Source: Spirosoma sp. 48-14 (GTDB taxonomy: Bacteria; Bacteroidota; Bacteroidia; Cytophagales; Spirosomataceae). Taken from it: a stretch of 64,000 nucleotides of DNA. The position numbers and the translations under genes are program-made. The notes beneath the pieces are model-generated. The model saw nothing but the letters and a program-made list of their open reading frames with translations, was not told the origin of the DNA and made no database searches. The stretch lies in assembly GCF_001898575.1 (NCBI RefSeq), contig NZ_MKUD01000070.1, forward strand, positions 174,907 to 238,906, written 5' to 3'. Of the stretch, positions 1 through 8,308 are shown one piece after another (within the stretch, counting starts at the first letter, position 1; each line of letters opens with the position of its first letter).

Positions 1-213
1 TATTACAACGCCTATGCGGGCATAACCTTACCGAATCCGAAGAGTGAAGCGTTTCACCAATCAATGGGTTTCGAGCCAGTTGGGGTTTACCGAAATATTG
101 GGTATAAAATGGGAGCCTGGCATAGTGTAGCCTGGTTTCAACTCCTCCTACAACCACATCAACTGAACCCACCTGCGCCTACATCCATACGTTTGATAGG
201 GCCGCCTAGATAG
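1..213 (+). CDS. GNAT family N-acetyltransferase, C-terminal part (5' end outside window)
   Basis: Reading frame 1 is open from the first base to TAG at 211-213, giving 70 residues. The fragment contains the segment YAGITLPNPKSEAFHQSMGF followed by a GYKMGAWHSVAWFQ stretch. That is the end of the GNAT fold in phosphinothricin/L-amino-acid N-acetyltransferases: the acetyl-CoA-facing helix with an N-x-x-S-x-x-x-H-x-x-x-GF pattern, then the last strand. In that family the enzyme acetylates the amino group of amino acids or their analogues in the cytoplasm. The substrate cannot be read from the fragment. The proline-rich last 20 residues look like an unstructured tail. The start and acetyl-CoA P-loop lie upstream of the window. 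Confidence 0.75.
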   Translation, partial: YYNAYAGITLPNPKSEAFHQSMGFEPVGVYRNIGYKMGAWHSVAWFQLLLQPHQLNPPAPTSIRLIGPPR

Positions 214-306
214 ACCGACTGATCGCTATTGCCTGACGGTATTGAACTCAATATTAAGCAATTGTTAACATTGGTGTTATCGATTTAATATGACCCTAAC
301 GTTATC

Positions 307-314
307 TACTTTTG
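307..314 (+). promoter_or_regulatory. Bacteroidota-type -7 element before the DUF2490 gene
   Basis: TACTTTTG matches the -7 consensus TAnnTTTG of the primary sigma factor of Bacteroidota. It lies 41 bases before the GTG start at 356. No clear TTTG (-33) is seen at the right distance, so the call rests on one element only. Confidence 0.35.
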
Positions 315-355
315 TGCGTAATTCTACTTAGAAGATACCGTAGCAGGTTATAGTT

Positions 356-1141
356 GTGAATCGCATACTACTCTTTACTGTACTGACGATCAGCCTTGTT
401 TTAGGCTTGGCCGGACGTACACAGGCGCAAACGTCGCTTACCCCCTCTACGCCAACGGGAACCTGGCTGATTGGTACACTGGTGCTGCCGGGCGGTGAAA
501 AAAAATGGGGTGGTTTTGCTGAAATACAGGCTCGGGGCAATGGAATGTTCCAGCAGTTCTTTTACAATGAATTGAAAGGTGGTGTCAGTTATGATGTCGA
601 TAAAAACTTTTCGCTGATGGTAGCGGGTGGGCGGTATGCAACCTACGATTACCAGGATTTATCGGCGGGGCCACTCAACACCGAGAAACGGCTGTGGGAG
701 CAATTGACCGTCAACCAGTACTTGTCGCGACTCAAATTTGAACACCGATACCGGATTGAACAGCGGTGGTTTACCTATCGGGATGGCAGTACACCCTTTC
801 GAAACCGAATTCGTTATCGATTCAACACGTTCATCCCACTGAACAAGCACACCATTACGGATAAAACCGTATTCCTGTCGATTTACGACGAGATTTTTCT
901 TAATCCGGTTGGGCCTGTCTTTGAGCGAAATCGCTTTTATGTGGGCGCTGGCTACCAGTTCGACTCGCAGTGGATTTTGCAGGTTGGTGCGGTCAATCAG
1001 ACTAACTATAATCCGGCCACGTTTGAAAGTGGCGTGTTTTCTCCTCAGACCGCTACGGGTAAAAACAATCTTGTCATTGGCTTGATCTATCGTCTGAAAC
1101 GCCATAGTGATTCGGAGAAGCTGCCGACACAGCCTGATTAG
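356..1141 (+). CDS. DUF2490 family outer-membrane-type protein
   Basis: 261 residues starting at GTG; no ATG is available before the signal peptide. Residues 1-24 form a signal peptide ending in TQAQ. The mature part is rich in alternating aromatic and polar residues (for example LSRLKFEHRYRIEQRW, FRNRIRYRFNTFIPL) and ends in a hydrophobic strand (NLVIGLIYRLK), as expected for a small beta-barrel. The order of conserved segments (a WxQ-like start, LxxEHRxRxEQRW, then YDExFLN and RxxxGxGYxF) matches DUF2490, a Bacteroidota family of unknown function. It is probably in the outer membrane. It is convergent with the two-component pair that follows, with only 7 bases between the stops. Confidence 0.8.
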   Translation: MNRILLFTVLTISLVLGLAGRTQAQTSLTPSTPTGTWLIGTLVLPGGEKKWGGFAEIQARGNGMFQQFFYNELKGGVSYDVDKNFSLMVAGGRYATYDYQDLSAGPLNTEKRLWEQLTVNQYLSRLKFEHRYRIEQRWFTYRDGSTPFRNRIRYRFNTFIPLNKHTITDKTVFLSIYDEIFLNPVGPVFERNRFYVGAGYQFDSQWILQVGAVNQTNYNPATFESGVFSPQTATGKNNLVIGLIYRLKRHSDSEKLPTQPD

Positions 1142-1148
1142 TGATGAA

Positions 1149-2414
1149 CTAGGATGCGCGGCCGATGCAAATCTCATGAACACCGTCTGCTGCCTGATAG
1201 GCAATCCGAAGTCCGTAGCTATCGCAGATTTGCCGGACAATAGACAGCCCTAACCCAACCGAATCAGGACCGGAGCTTTCCTTCTTAAATCGTTCAAAAA
1301 GCCGTTCTGGCTCCGTAGTCAGGGCTCCTCCGGTGTTACGTAGGCATAGCTGATCAGGCGTAGACGCCAGTTCGATACGGCCGTTGGGCTGATTATGTTT
1401 GATGGCATTGTTGACCAGATTCGTTACCAGACTATCGGCCAGGGCGGTTGGTAAACTAACCTCAAACGGAACGACCGGGCCTACCTGAATTGAAAGGTGT
1501 TTGAACGACAGCACATCGTCCATATCGGCTAGTTTCTGGGCCAGCAGGTTGGCTAAATCAATGCACTGGCTGTCGTTGAACTGGCGATTCTCGATTTTGG
1601 CCAGCAGCAATAACCCCTGATTTAACCGGGAGATACGACGCGAAGCCTGATAGATGGTTTCAATCCAGTGCGTTTGCGATTCGGAAAGCGACTCGGTTTG
1701 AATCAGCTGTTCCACTTTGGCATTAATCAGCGCCAGCGGGGTTTGAATTTCGTGTGAAGCGTTTTCGGTAAACTCTTTGAGACTCCGGTAATCCTGTTGC
1801 ATCTTGGCCGCCATTTTCTGAAGAACGTCATTCAGTTCATTGAATTCTGTAATGGTGGTTGGGCTAAGGTCCAGGGACGAATTGGTGCTAAGATCGAATT
1901 GCTTGATGCGGGACAGAGTCTCGTAGAATGGATACCAGAGCTGACCGGATAGCCGTCGCTGAAACCAGAACATACCCAATAGCAGCAAGCCTAGAAAAAC
2001 CACCATCGTTGCCGTAATGACTTCAATGAGCCGATAGGTCTGAATCAACGACTTACGAATCGAAACCCGGTGCATAACCCCATGAATCGGTTCGTAAAAG
2101 GTCAACTGCCGAAACGGAGTAAGTTCGTTATCATACCGATTAAGAATTAAGGTATCCCTAAACGATTCTCTGACGGACTGGCGCTTGCTGACGGGCACTA
2201 CCTCAATCTTGTTTTCAACGAAATACGGACTACTCGACCAGGTATTGTGTATACGGACGTAGGTTTCAAAATCCCTTCGTTCGACCCGCAACCGGCTTTC
2301 AACCTCTTCGTAGATCAGTAACCGGATTATCTGGTAAAAAGCCAGCGCCGTCAGCAGGTAGATGACCAGCGAAAACGCTAAGTAAATCCGGTTGGTTTTG
2401 GCGAGCAGTTTCAA
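1149..2414 (-). CDS. Membrane sensor histidine kinase of an OmpR-type two-component system
   Basis: 421 residues. A first membrane helix (about 10-32) and a second (about 129-151) enclose a periplasmic sensor domain of roughly 95 residues with no recognisable fold. Then come a HisKA domain with phospho-acceptor His221 in ENASHEIQTPLA and a HATPase domain with N box NLVNNAIKHN (about 331-340) and G box VGLGLSIV. The D-x-G-x-G box is degenerate: the usual spot reads LRNTGGALTTEPERLFERF, with the acidic residue replaced by Asn. A HAMP domain is not obvious. Its start codon overlaps the stop of the upstream response regulator by 4 bases (ATGA), so the two are translationally coupled and almost certainly cognate partners. 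The signal sensed is unknown. Confidence 0.92.
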   Translation of the reverse strand: MKLLAKTNRIYLAFSLVIYLLTALAFYQIIRLLIYEEVESRLRVERRDFETYVRIHNTWSSSPYFVENKIEVVPVSKRQSVRESFRDTLILNRYDNELTPFRQLTFYEPIHGVMHRVSIRKSLIQTYRLIEVITATMVVFLGLLLLGMFWFQRRLSGQLWYPFYETLSRIKQFDLSTNSSLDLSPTTITEFNELNDVLQKMAAKMQQDYRSLKEFTENASHEIQTPLALINAKVEQLIQTESLSESQTHWIETIYQASRRISRLNQGLLLLAKIENRQFNDSQCIDLANLLAQKLADMDDVLSFKHLSIQVGPVVPFEVSLPTALADSLVTNLVNNAIKHNQPNGRIELASTPDQLCLRNTGGALTTEPERLFERFKKESSGPDSVGLGLSIVRQICDSYGLRIAYQAADGVHEICIGRAS

Positions 2415-3088
2415 GGCTGACTGAATTTATAGCCAATCCCATAAATTGACTGAATGTAGTCGGCGGCTCCTTTTTCGAGTAATTTCCGACGCAGGTTTTT
2501 AATATGCGAATACACCATATCAAACGAATCGGCCGAGTCGATGTTGTCGCCCCACAGGTGTTCGGCAATGGAGGCTTTGGTCAGGGCTACATCAATGTTG
2601 GACAGAAAGTACAGTAATAGGTCGTACTCTTTTCGGGAAAGCGTAGTTGGCTGTCCGTTGACAAACACCTTGCGCGTTTGGGGCACAACCACCAGTTCCT
2701 GAAACCGGATTTCGGTATAGCCACCAAACTGCCGCCGACGCATCAACGATTTTACCCGTGCGTTGAGTTCGGACAAGTGAAAGGGTTTGGTTAGGTAATC
2801 GTCGGAGCCAATATCGAGGCCTTTCAGCTTGTCTTCGAGGGTATTACGAGCCGATATGATAATGACACCCGTTGTGGCCATAAGCCGCTTTAGCATTTCG
2901 ATCAGTTGAAAGCCATTGCCATCGGGCAGGGTAAGGTCTACGATCACGCAGTCGTAGGTGTACAGGTGGATCTTCTCCTCAGCATCCCGGAATGTCGTTA
3001 CGGTTTCGCAGATGTAGCCATCTTTTACCATATAATCGGTAATGCTCTCGGCCAGGCCCTGTTCATCTTCAATTACCAGTACTTTCAT
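2411..3088 (-). CDS. OmpR/PhoB-family response regulator
   Basis: 225 residues: an N-terminal receiver (1-115) with acidic pocket Glu7/Asp8, phosphorylation site Asp51 (VIVDLTLPDGNG), Ser79 and Lys101 (DDYLTKPF), then a C-terminal winged helix (about 128-222) ending in IQSIYGIGYKF, typical of Trans_reg_C. When phosphorylated by the overlapping downstream kinase it should bind DNA as a dimer and control transcription. Its targets are not evident; the convergent DUF2490 gene is a possible but unproven one. It is the first gene of a two-gene operon. Confidence 0.93.
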   Translation of the reverse strand: MKVLVIEDEQGLAESITDYMVKDGYICETVTTFRDAEEKIHLYTYDCVIVDLTLPDGNGFQLIEMLKRLMATTGVIIISARNTLEDKLKGLDIGSDDYLTKPFHLSELNARVKSLMRRRQFGGYTEIRFQELVVVPQTRKVFVNGQPTTLSRKEYDLLLYFLSNIDVALTKASIAEHLWGDNIDSADSFDMVYSHIKNLRRKLLEKGAADYIQSIYGIGYKFSQP

Positions 3089-3164
3089 CCCGTTATCGAC
3101 TCGTTGATCCTACGAAAGTAGGAGGCAATGTTGGAAAGATTCTGGATTTGAGGGATTGTTTAAA

Positions 3165-3216
3165 CACAAAGACACCGAGAGCGCAGGGAAAAGAAACCCC
3201 CAGGCCCTCGGTGTCT
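3165..3216 (-). terminator. Inverted repeat / likely terminator after aspS
   Basis: Arms AAAGACACCGAGAGCGCAGGG and CCCCCAGGCCCTCGGTGTCTT pair with a few mismatches. Read on the minus strand the hairpin is followed by TTTGTGTTT, so it can terminate aspS transcripts. It sits between the aspS stop and the promoter side of the response-regulator gene. The arm text resembles a dispersed Bacteroidota intergenic repeat rather than a one-off terminator. Confidence 0.55.
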
Positions 3217-3233
3217 TGAAGCGAAGCCGGATG

Positions 3234-5003
3234 TTATTTGGCTACGGTAGCAATTTTCAGTTCATCCATCTGTGCCTGCGAAATCGTTGATGGCGAGTCG
3301 ATCATCACATCGCGACCCGAATTGTTTTTCGGGAACGCGATAAAGTCGCGGATGGTGTTTTCGCCCCCGAAGATAGAACACAGTCGGTCGAAACCGAACG
3401 CGATACCGCCGTGGGGTGGTGCACCGTATTCAAATGCATCCATCAGGAAGCCAAACTGAGCTTTTGCCTCTTCGTCCGAGAAACCGAGAATGCTGAACAT
3501 ACGGGCCTGCAATTCGCGGTTGAAGATTCGGATGGAGCCACCACCAACTTCGGTGCCGTTGATAACCATATCGTAGGCATTGGCCCGAACAGCCCCCAGA
3601 TCGGTTTCGAGTAGCGGAATATCTTCCGGTTTTGGCGATGTAAACGGATGGTGCATGGCAAACCAGCGCTGTTCCTCTTCGCCATATTCGAGTAAGGGGA
3701 AATCGAGCACCCATAAGCTGCTGAATACGTTTGGATCGCGCAGGCCAAGTCGCGTTCCCATTTCCAGACGAAGTTCGTTCAGTTGCTTGCGAGCTTTGGC
3801 CGTATCGCCCGAAATGATCAGCATCAGGTCGCCGGGTTTCGCCCCGAAATGAGCCGCCCAGCCTTTCAGGTCCTCTTCCGAATAGAACTTATCGACCGAC
3901 GATTTCAGCGTACCATCTTCGTTATATCGGACATAAATCAGGCCTTTGGCACCGATCTGCGGACGTTTGACCCACTCGGTAAGTTCGTCCAGTTGCTTGC
4001 GGGTATACTGCGCACAACCCGGTGCGTTGATGCCGACCACTAGTTCAGCCGAATCGAACACGCCAAAGCCCTTGCCTGAGGTCATATCGACCGTATCGAA
4101 CGTGCCTTTCAGCTCAACGAACTGCATGCCAAAACGCGTATCGGGTTTGTCGGACCCATAGAACCGCATGGCATCGGCATAGGTCATACGAGGCACTTCG
4201 TCCAGCTCAATCCCCTTCACGGCTTTGAACAGGTGTCGAATCAGTCCCTCAAACATATTCAGGATGTCTTCCTGCTCCACGAACGACATTTCGCAGTCGA
4301 TCTGTGTGAATTCAGGTTGGCGGTCGGCGCGTAAATCTTCGTCGCGGAAGCACTTCACAATCTGGTAGTATCGGTCGAAGCCCGATACCATCAGCAACTG
4401 CTTGAAGGTTTGTGGCGATTGGGGCAATGCATAAAACTCACCGGGATTCATGCGGCTGGGTACCACAAAGTCGCGGGCACCTTCGGGCGTCGATTTGATC
4501 AGGACGGGTGTTTCGACCTCGATGAAGTTCTGCCCGTCCATGTACAACCGGGTTTGCTGCGCCATCCGATGCCGCAATTCCAGATTCCGCCGAACGGGAT
4601 TCCGGCGTAAATCGAGGTAGCGATACTTCATCCGAAGGTCATCACCCCCATCGGTATCGTCTTCGATCAGGAACGGAGGAAGTTTCGCTGCATTCAACAC
4701 CTCCAGCGACGTTACCTTGATTTCAATATCGCCCGTAGGCAGGTTTGGGTTTTTGGATTTCCGTTCGATGACGGTTCCGGTCGCTTTCAGGACAAATTCG
4801 CGACCCAGCGAGCGGGCTGTGGCAAAGAGTTCGGGTGCTGTCTGTCCATCTTCCAGCAGGAGTTGGGTAATCCCATAGCGGTCGCGGAGGTCAATCCATA
4901 ATACGCCCCCTTTATCCCGAATGGTTTGTACCCAGCCACTGAGTGTTGCGGTTTTGTTGGTGTCGGTAAGGCGGAGTTCTCCGCACGTGTGCGTTCGAAG
5001 CAT
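3234..5003 (-). CDS. aspS: Aspartate--tRNA ligase
   Basis: 589 residues, the usual length of the bacterial-type enzyme. It attaches aspartate to tRNA-Asp in the cytoplasm using ATP. Visible parts in order: an OB-fold anticodon-binding domain (about 1-110, with SGWVQTIRDKGG and IDLRDRYGITQLL); a class II catalytic core with motif 2 (FRDEDLRADRQPEFTQID); the bacterial GAD insertion in the middle (about 290-420); and motif 3 near the end (GGIAFGFDRLCSIF). The signature segment MHHPFTSP is present. Start ATG at 5003 fits the family N-terminus (MLRTHTCGEL). A long inverted repeat begins five bases upstream of this start codon. Confidence 0.98.
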   Translation of the reverse strand: MLRTHTCGELRLTDTNKTATLSGWVQTIRDKGGVLWIDLRDRYGITQLLLEDGQTAPELFATARSLGREFVLKATGTVIERKSKNPNLPTGDIEIKVTSLEVLNAAKLPPFLIEDDTDGGDDLRMKYRYLDLRRNPVRRNLELRHRMAQQTRLYMDGQNFIEVETPVLIKSTPEGARDFVVPSRMNPGEFYALPQSPQTFKQLLMVSGFDRYYQIVKCFRDEDLRADRQPEFTQIDCEMSFVEQEDILNMFEGLIRHLFKAVKGIELDEVPRMTYADAMRFYGSDKPDTRFGMQFVELKGTFDTVDMTSGKGFGVFDSAELVVGINAPGCAQYTRKQLDELTEWVKRPQIGAKGLIYVRYNEDGTLKSSVDKFYSEEDLKGWAAHFGAKPGDLMLIISGDTAKARKQLNELRLEMGTRLGLRDPNVFSSLWVLDFPLLEYGEEEQRWFAMHHPFTSPKPEDIPLLETDLGAVRANAYDMVINGTEVGGGSIRIFNRELQARMFSILGFSDEEAKAQFGFLMDAFEYGAPPHGGIAFGFDRLCSIFGGENTIRDFIAFPKNNSGRDVMIDSPSTISQAQMDELKIATVAK

Positions 5004-5007
5004 ATAT

Positions 5008-5090
5008 AATGAGTGATTGAGCGAATGAGTGATTGAGTGAATTGGTATGAGAAATCGTCAAAAATTACCCGATCACTTACTCGCTCATTA
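5008..5090. repeat. Imperfect inverted repeat abutting the aspS start codon
   Basis: The left arm (5008-5042) is a repetitive run of GAGTGATTGAGCGAATGAGT type. The right arm (5071-5090) is GATCACTTACTCGCTCATTA. They pair imperfectly. The element occupies the aspS 5' leader up to four bases before the ATG, so it could affect translation or be a terminator from the left. Its arms are low-complexity sequence unlike the other hairpins. Confidence 0.5.
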
Positions 5091-5154
5091 AAATTCTGCC
5101 GCAAAGGTAGGGACTCCGGGCGCAACGGACAAGGTAATCTCTTACCCATACTAG

Positions 5155-5230
5155 CTAAACCCCTAAATCCCCTAAAGGGGATTTTGCTCATAATTGAACA
5201 AAGTCCCCTTTAGGGGATTTAGGGGTTTAG
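5155..5230. repeat. Copy 1 of CCCTAAATCCCC inverted repeat, upstream of the DUF559 gene
   Basis: Perfect 27-base arms at 5155-5181 and 5204-5230 (each built on CCCTAAATCCCCTAAAGGGG and its complement) separated by a 22-base loop. The inner part of each arm is itself palindromic (CCCCTAAAGGGG), so a cruciform or branched fold is possible. A near-identical copy follows the DUF559 gene. Confidence 0.9.
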
Positions 5231-5304
5231 AACTTAGATATAAAACGTGACGAAACCGACTCACTACGTCTCGAAGAACTAATGCATTAGATAAGTGAAG
5301 CCAG

Positions 5305-5676
5305 ATGAAAAGTGATATGTTTTACGGAGCTTCTCCTCAGATTTTTGAGAATGCCAGGAAACTGCGCGCAGCAATGACCCCGGCTGAGCTTTTGCTTTGG
5401 GAACATCTGCGAGCGAAGCGTTTTAAAGGCTTACGCTTTAAGGCACAACATCCAATCGGGTATTTTGTTGCCGATTTCTATTGTCACGTTGCACGATTAG
5501 TGATCGAGCTAGATGGGAGTGTACACGATTCTGTCGATCAGCAGGAATATGACTTAAACCGAACGTATGTACTTAAGGAATTTGGTCTTACAGTCATTCG
5601 CTTCCGTAATGAAGAAGTTTTGCTGCGTGTAGATGCTGTATTAACAGAAATAACAGAGTTTTTACCCCAAATATAG
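5305..5676 (+). CDS. DUF559 (Vsr-like PD-(D/E)XK fold) endonuclease-domain protein
   Basis: 123 residues. The pattern ARKLRAAMTPAELLLWEHLR - FKGLRFKAQHPIGYFVADFYC - LVIELDGSVHD - LNRTYVLKEFGLTVIRFRNEEV is the standard DUF559 layout, a family related to very-short-patch-repair (Vsr) nucleases. The acidic residues in VADFYC and IELDG, with the Q of KAQH, sit where the metal-binding residues of the fold are expected. No partner methylase is nearby, which argues against a normal Vsr role. The gene stands alone and is enclosed by two copies of the same inverted repeat: its stop ends one base before the right copy, and its start lies 74 bases after the left copy. This suggests that gene and repeats move or amplify together. 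Activity is inferred, not shown. Confidence 0.85.
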   Translation: MKSDMFYGASPQIFENARKLRAAMTPAELLLWEHLRAKRFKGLRFKAQHPIGYFVADFYCHVARLVIELDGSVHDSVDQQEYDLNRTYVLKEFGLTVIRFRNEEVLLRVDAVLTEITEFLPQI

Positions 5677-5677
5677 A

Positions 5678-5750
5678 TAACCCCTAAATCCCCTGAAGGA
5701 GACTTTGTCCAAACTCGAGCAAAGTCCCCTTCAGGGGATTTAGGGGTATT
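5678..5750. repeat. Copy 2 of CCCTAAATCCCC inverted repeat, downstream of the DUF559 gene
   Basis: Left arm at about 5678-5707 and right arm at about 5720-5748, sharing AACCCCTAAATCCCCTGAAG and its complement with three or four mismatches. The element repeats copy 1, with G replacing A inside the centre. It begins one base after the DUF559 stop and ends before the amidohydrolase stop, so it may also act as a terminator between convergent genes. Confidence 0.88.
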
Positions 5751-5753
5751 TCT

Positions 5754-7220
5754 TTACTTTCTATAGTCCAGTGCCGGTTTACGGTCGCCGAGGAGGGCTT
5801 CGTATTTGAAATCGGCCCCGCGTTTCTGCTTCCACTCGGCAGTGGCTTTCTCGATGAGGGCAGGGCTTTTGTACAGATCGAGGGCGGTCAGGGCCAGGGT
5901 TTTGGCGGCTACGAGCATCCCTTTCTGCCCGATGCTCATGCCACTGGCGGCTGTCGATTGCCAGCTATGAGCCGATGAACCCGGCACCCAGGTAGCCGTC
6001 GAGAGGCCAACCGTCGGTACAGTCCAGCTTACATCACCCACATCGGTTGAGCCGCCACTAACCGGGTTGTCGGAGGCATCACGGAAATCTTTAATGGTGG
6101 CCGCTTCTTCAATCGGTACTTTCTTGTCGAAGGTTTCGCTGATCTTTTTGGCGAATTCGGTTTCTTCCGGTGTGTATTTGACACCGCCTACAGTTGTCAG
6201 ATTCTGGTGCATCACTTCGGCCAGGGTTACGTTGGGCAGCAGATTGAAAACACCCCCCAGAATTTCCCATTCGACTTTGGTGCCCGTGCCTTTAGCCGCT
6301 CCTTCGGCCGCATTTTCGATCCGTTTCCAGACACTTTGCAGGATGTCGCGGTCTTTGTGACGTGCATAATAATACACTTCGGCAAAGGCCGGAACCACAT
6401 TCGGTGCTTCGCCCCCGCGTGTGATCACATAGTGAATGCGTGTATCGGACGGAATATGCTCCCGCATCAGATTGACCATATAGTCCATGGCTTCGACACC
6501 ATCCAGCGCCGACCGGCCGCGTTCGGGAGCCGCAGCCGCGTGGGCCGCAATACCCCGGAACCGGAATTTGGCGTTTTTATTCGCCAGCGACGTACCGGCA
6601 TCGGCTGAATTAGCAGCGCCTGGATGCCAGTGGAGTACTACATCGACATCGTTGAATAGCCCTTCGCGAACCATGTATACTTTACCTGAGCCGCCTTCTT
6701 CGGCCGGGCAGCCATAAATTTTGATGGTACCCGAATGCCCCGACTTTTTGAGCCAGTCTTTGATTTCGGTAGCAGCTGCTACTGAGGCTGTTCCGAACAG
6801 GTTATGTCCGCAGCCATGACCACCTTTCTGTCCGGCAATGGGCGTAAACTCCGGCTTGGCTTCGGTTGCCAGACCAGGCAGAGCATCGTACTCGCCTAAA
6901 ATTCCGATAACGGGTTTGCCCGAACCGTAAGTGGCAACAAAGGCCGTTGGAATACCCGCTACGCCCGTTTTTACATCGAATCCTTCCTTGCGTAGCTGAT
7001 CTTCGAGTAGGGCAGAGCTTTTCTCCTCCATATACCCCAGCTCGGCGAAGTTCCAGATCTGTTTTGAAATACCCGCATATTCCGGGAATCGTTTGTCCAG
7101 ATCGGCCAGGATGGTTTGTTTGTCAGGGTCTACGGCAGCAGTGGGTGATTTCTTGGCTTTGGGTTGGGCAACTGCCAGTAACGGCAGCAGCAAAGCCGCT
7201 GAGAGGAACTGTGTTTTCAT
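5754..7220 (-). CDS. Secreted M20-family amidohydrolase (AbgB-like)
   Basis: 488 residues with a signal peptide (MKTQFLSAALLLPLLAVAQ), so it acts in the periplasm or outside. It belongs to the M20 metallopeptidase/amidohydrolase family: GILGEYDALPGL, then HGCGHNLFGTA (metal-binding His and the characteristic CGHN), PAEEGGSGK (catalytic Glu) and VLHWHPG. The lid/dimerisation domain lies at about 215-330. The closest described architecture is the p-aminobenzoyl-glutamate hydrolase subunit AbgB, which removes an N-acyl or aryl group from an amino acid. The real substrate is unknown. It is a single gene facing the DUF559 unit. Confidence 0.9.
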   Translation of the reverse strand: MKTQFLSAALLLPLLAVAQPKAKKSPTAAVDPDKQTILADLDKRFPEYAGISKQIWNFAELGYMEEKSSALLEDQLRKEGFDVKTGVAGIPTAFVATYGSGKPVIGILGEYDALPGLATEAKPEFTPIAGQKGGHGCGHNLFGTASVAAATEIKDWLKKSGHSGTIKIYGCPAEEGGSGKVYMVREGLFNDVDVVLHWHPGAANSADAGTSLANKNAKFRFRGIAAHAAAAPERGRSALDGVEAMDYMVNLMREHIPSDTRIHYVITRGGEAPNVVPAFAEVYYYARHKDRDILQSVWKRIENAAEGAAKGTGTKVEWEILGGVFNLLPNVTLAEVMHQNLTTVGGVKYTPEETEFAKKISETFDKKVPIEEAATIKDFRDASDNPVSGGSTDVGDVSWTVPTVGLSTATWVPGSSAHSWQSTAASGMSIGQKGMLVAAKTLALTALDLYKSPALIEKATAEWKQKRGADFKYEALLGDRKPALDYRK

Positions 7221-7292
7221 AGATTAAGCCGTCGTCGCGGTTATATTTGGAGAAATAGGTTGTAAGCCGATAAAAATACGGTAAAAAGACGG

Positions 7293-7326
7293 TTTGGGCA
7301 ATCTTATTAGAAGGGTACTATCTTTG
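7293..7326 (+). promoter_or_regulatory. Bacteroidota-type promoter for the HNH nuclease gene
   Basis: TTTG at 7293-7296 and TATCTTTG at 7319-7326 match the -33 (TTTG) and -7 (TAnnTTTG) consensus with a 22-base gap. A transcript starting about seven bases after the -7 box would have a leader near 13 bases before the ATG at 7346. This is the best-formed promoter seen in the window. Confidence 0.55.
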
Positions 7327-7345
7327 CCTGCCAAATTCCAGTTTT

Positions 7346-8308
7346 ATGTCGATTCCTTTTGATGAAATCCTGTTAAAGGTATACAAGCGGAAGTTTACAA
7401 AGCTTAGACAAGGTGGAACACAGTATGGCAAAGCTCCGCACAAGCCAGTTTTTCTGATTAGTTTGCTCGAACTGATTGACAAACATATTATCTCGGATAA
7501 CCGGATAACGATCACTCCTGAATTGGTTGCTACGTTTAAGGAAAACTTCGCATTACTGGTCAACACAGCCCATAAAGATGACTTTACCCAGCCCTTTTTC
7601 TATCTTCAGCACGATGGTTTCTGGTTTCTGAATGCCCGGCTAGGTTATCAGCTCGATCAGTATATTCGAAGCGTTCAAACACTGAATGATAGGCTTGACT
7701 ACGGCTATTTCGATCATAGCCTGTTCGACTTATTAATGAATGACGCTGCCCGGTCCGATCTGAAACGGACATTGCTCGATCATTATTTCAGCGATACAAA
7801 GGCTGAATTTTGGTCGGTAAAAAATGCTGGACGTAGTTATTTACAGGATATGGAAACGTATTTACTGAATGAAAAAGAAGTAGTTTATGAAAAACTACAG
7901 ATTAAAGAAGACGAAGAGATTCGCTTTGTTCGGGGAGGGTTGTTCAAGAAACTTGTGCCCAAAGTTTATGATTTCACCTGCGCTATTTCAGGAATGAAGG
8001 TGATTGCTGTTGATGGATCGTCGTTGGTAGAAGCTTGTCACATTGTACCCATCAGCATTTCAGGCGATGATAAAGTCACCAACGGGATTTCGCTCTGTCC
8101 CAACTTGCATACTGCCTTTGATCGTGGTATGATAGGAGTAGATGAACAGTTACGGGTAGTGGTTTCGCCTTTACTCGCTGATAATCCAATGAGCTCTTAT
8201 AATCTGACGCAGTTTCACAGAAAACCCTTACAACTTCCGTTTGGCAAGGTGCATTACCCAAAGATAGAACATTTTCGATGGCACATGCAGGAGCGATTTA
8301 GACGGTAA
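7346..8308 (+). CDS. HNH endonuclease with probable DNA sulfur-binding N-domain (type IV restriction-like)
   Basis: 320 residues. The C-terminal half is an HNH nuclease: CAISGMKV, then VEACHIVPIS (first catalytic His) and NGISLCPNLHTAFDRGMIG (Asn and last His), the order found in HNH_2 restriction enzymes. The N-terminal 130 residues start with a KLRQGGTQYGKAPHKPVFL segment. That resembles the opening of the phosphorothioate-DNA-binding domains of ScoMcrA and the smaller SBD-HNH enzymes such as EcoWI, in which an A-P/H-x-P-x-x-L-L helix lines the sulfur pocket. If so, it would cut DNA carrying phosphorothioate modification. The HNH part is certain, the sulfur-binding assignment is from memory of the motif. 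No methylase or dnd genes are nearby, as expected for a type IV enzyme. Confidence 0.82.
   Translation: MSIPFDEILLKVYKRKFTKLRQGGTQYGKAPHKPVFLISLLELIDKHIISDNRITITPELVATFKENFALLVNTAHKDDFTQPFFYLQHDGFWFLNARLGYQLDQYIRSVQTLNDRLDYGYFDHSLFDLLMNDAARSDLKRTLLDHYFSDTKAEFWSVKNAGRSYLQDMETYLLNEKEVVYEKLQIKEDEEIRFVRGGLFKKLVPKVYDFTCAISGMKVIAVDGSSLVEACHIVPISISGDDKVTNGISLCPNLHTAFDRGMIGVDEQLRVVVSPLLADNPMSSYNLTQFHRKPLQLPFGKVHYPKIEHFRWHMQERFRR

Noticed and set aside
659..1240. 193-codon frame on the minus strand overlapping the DUF2490 gene
   Set aside because: Shadow of a well-formed gene with signal peptide; its translation has no domain and no initiation context.
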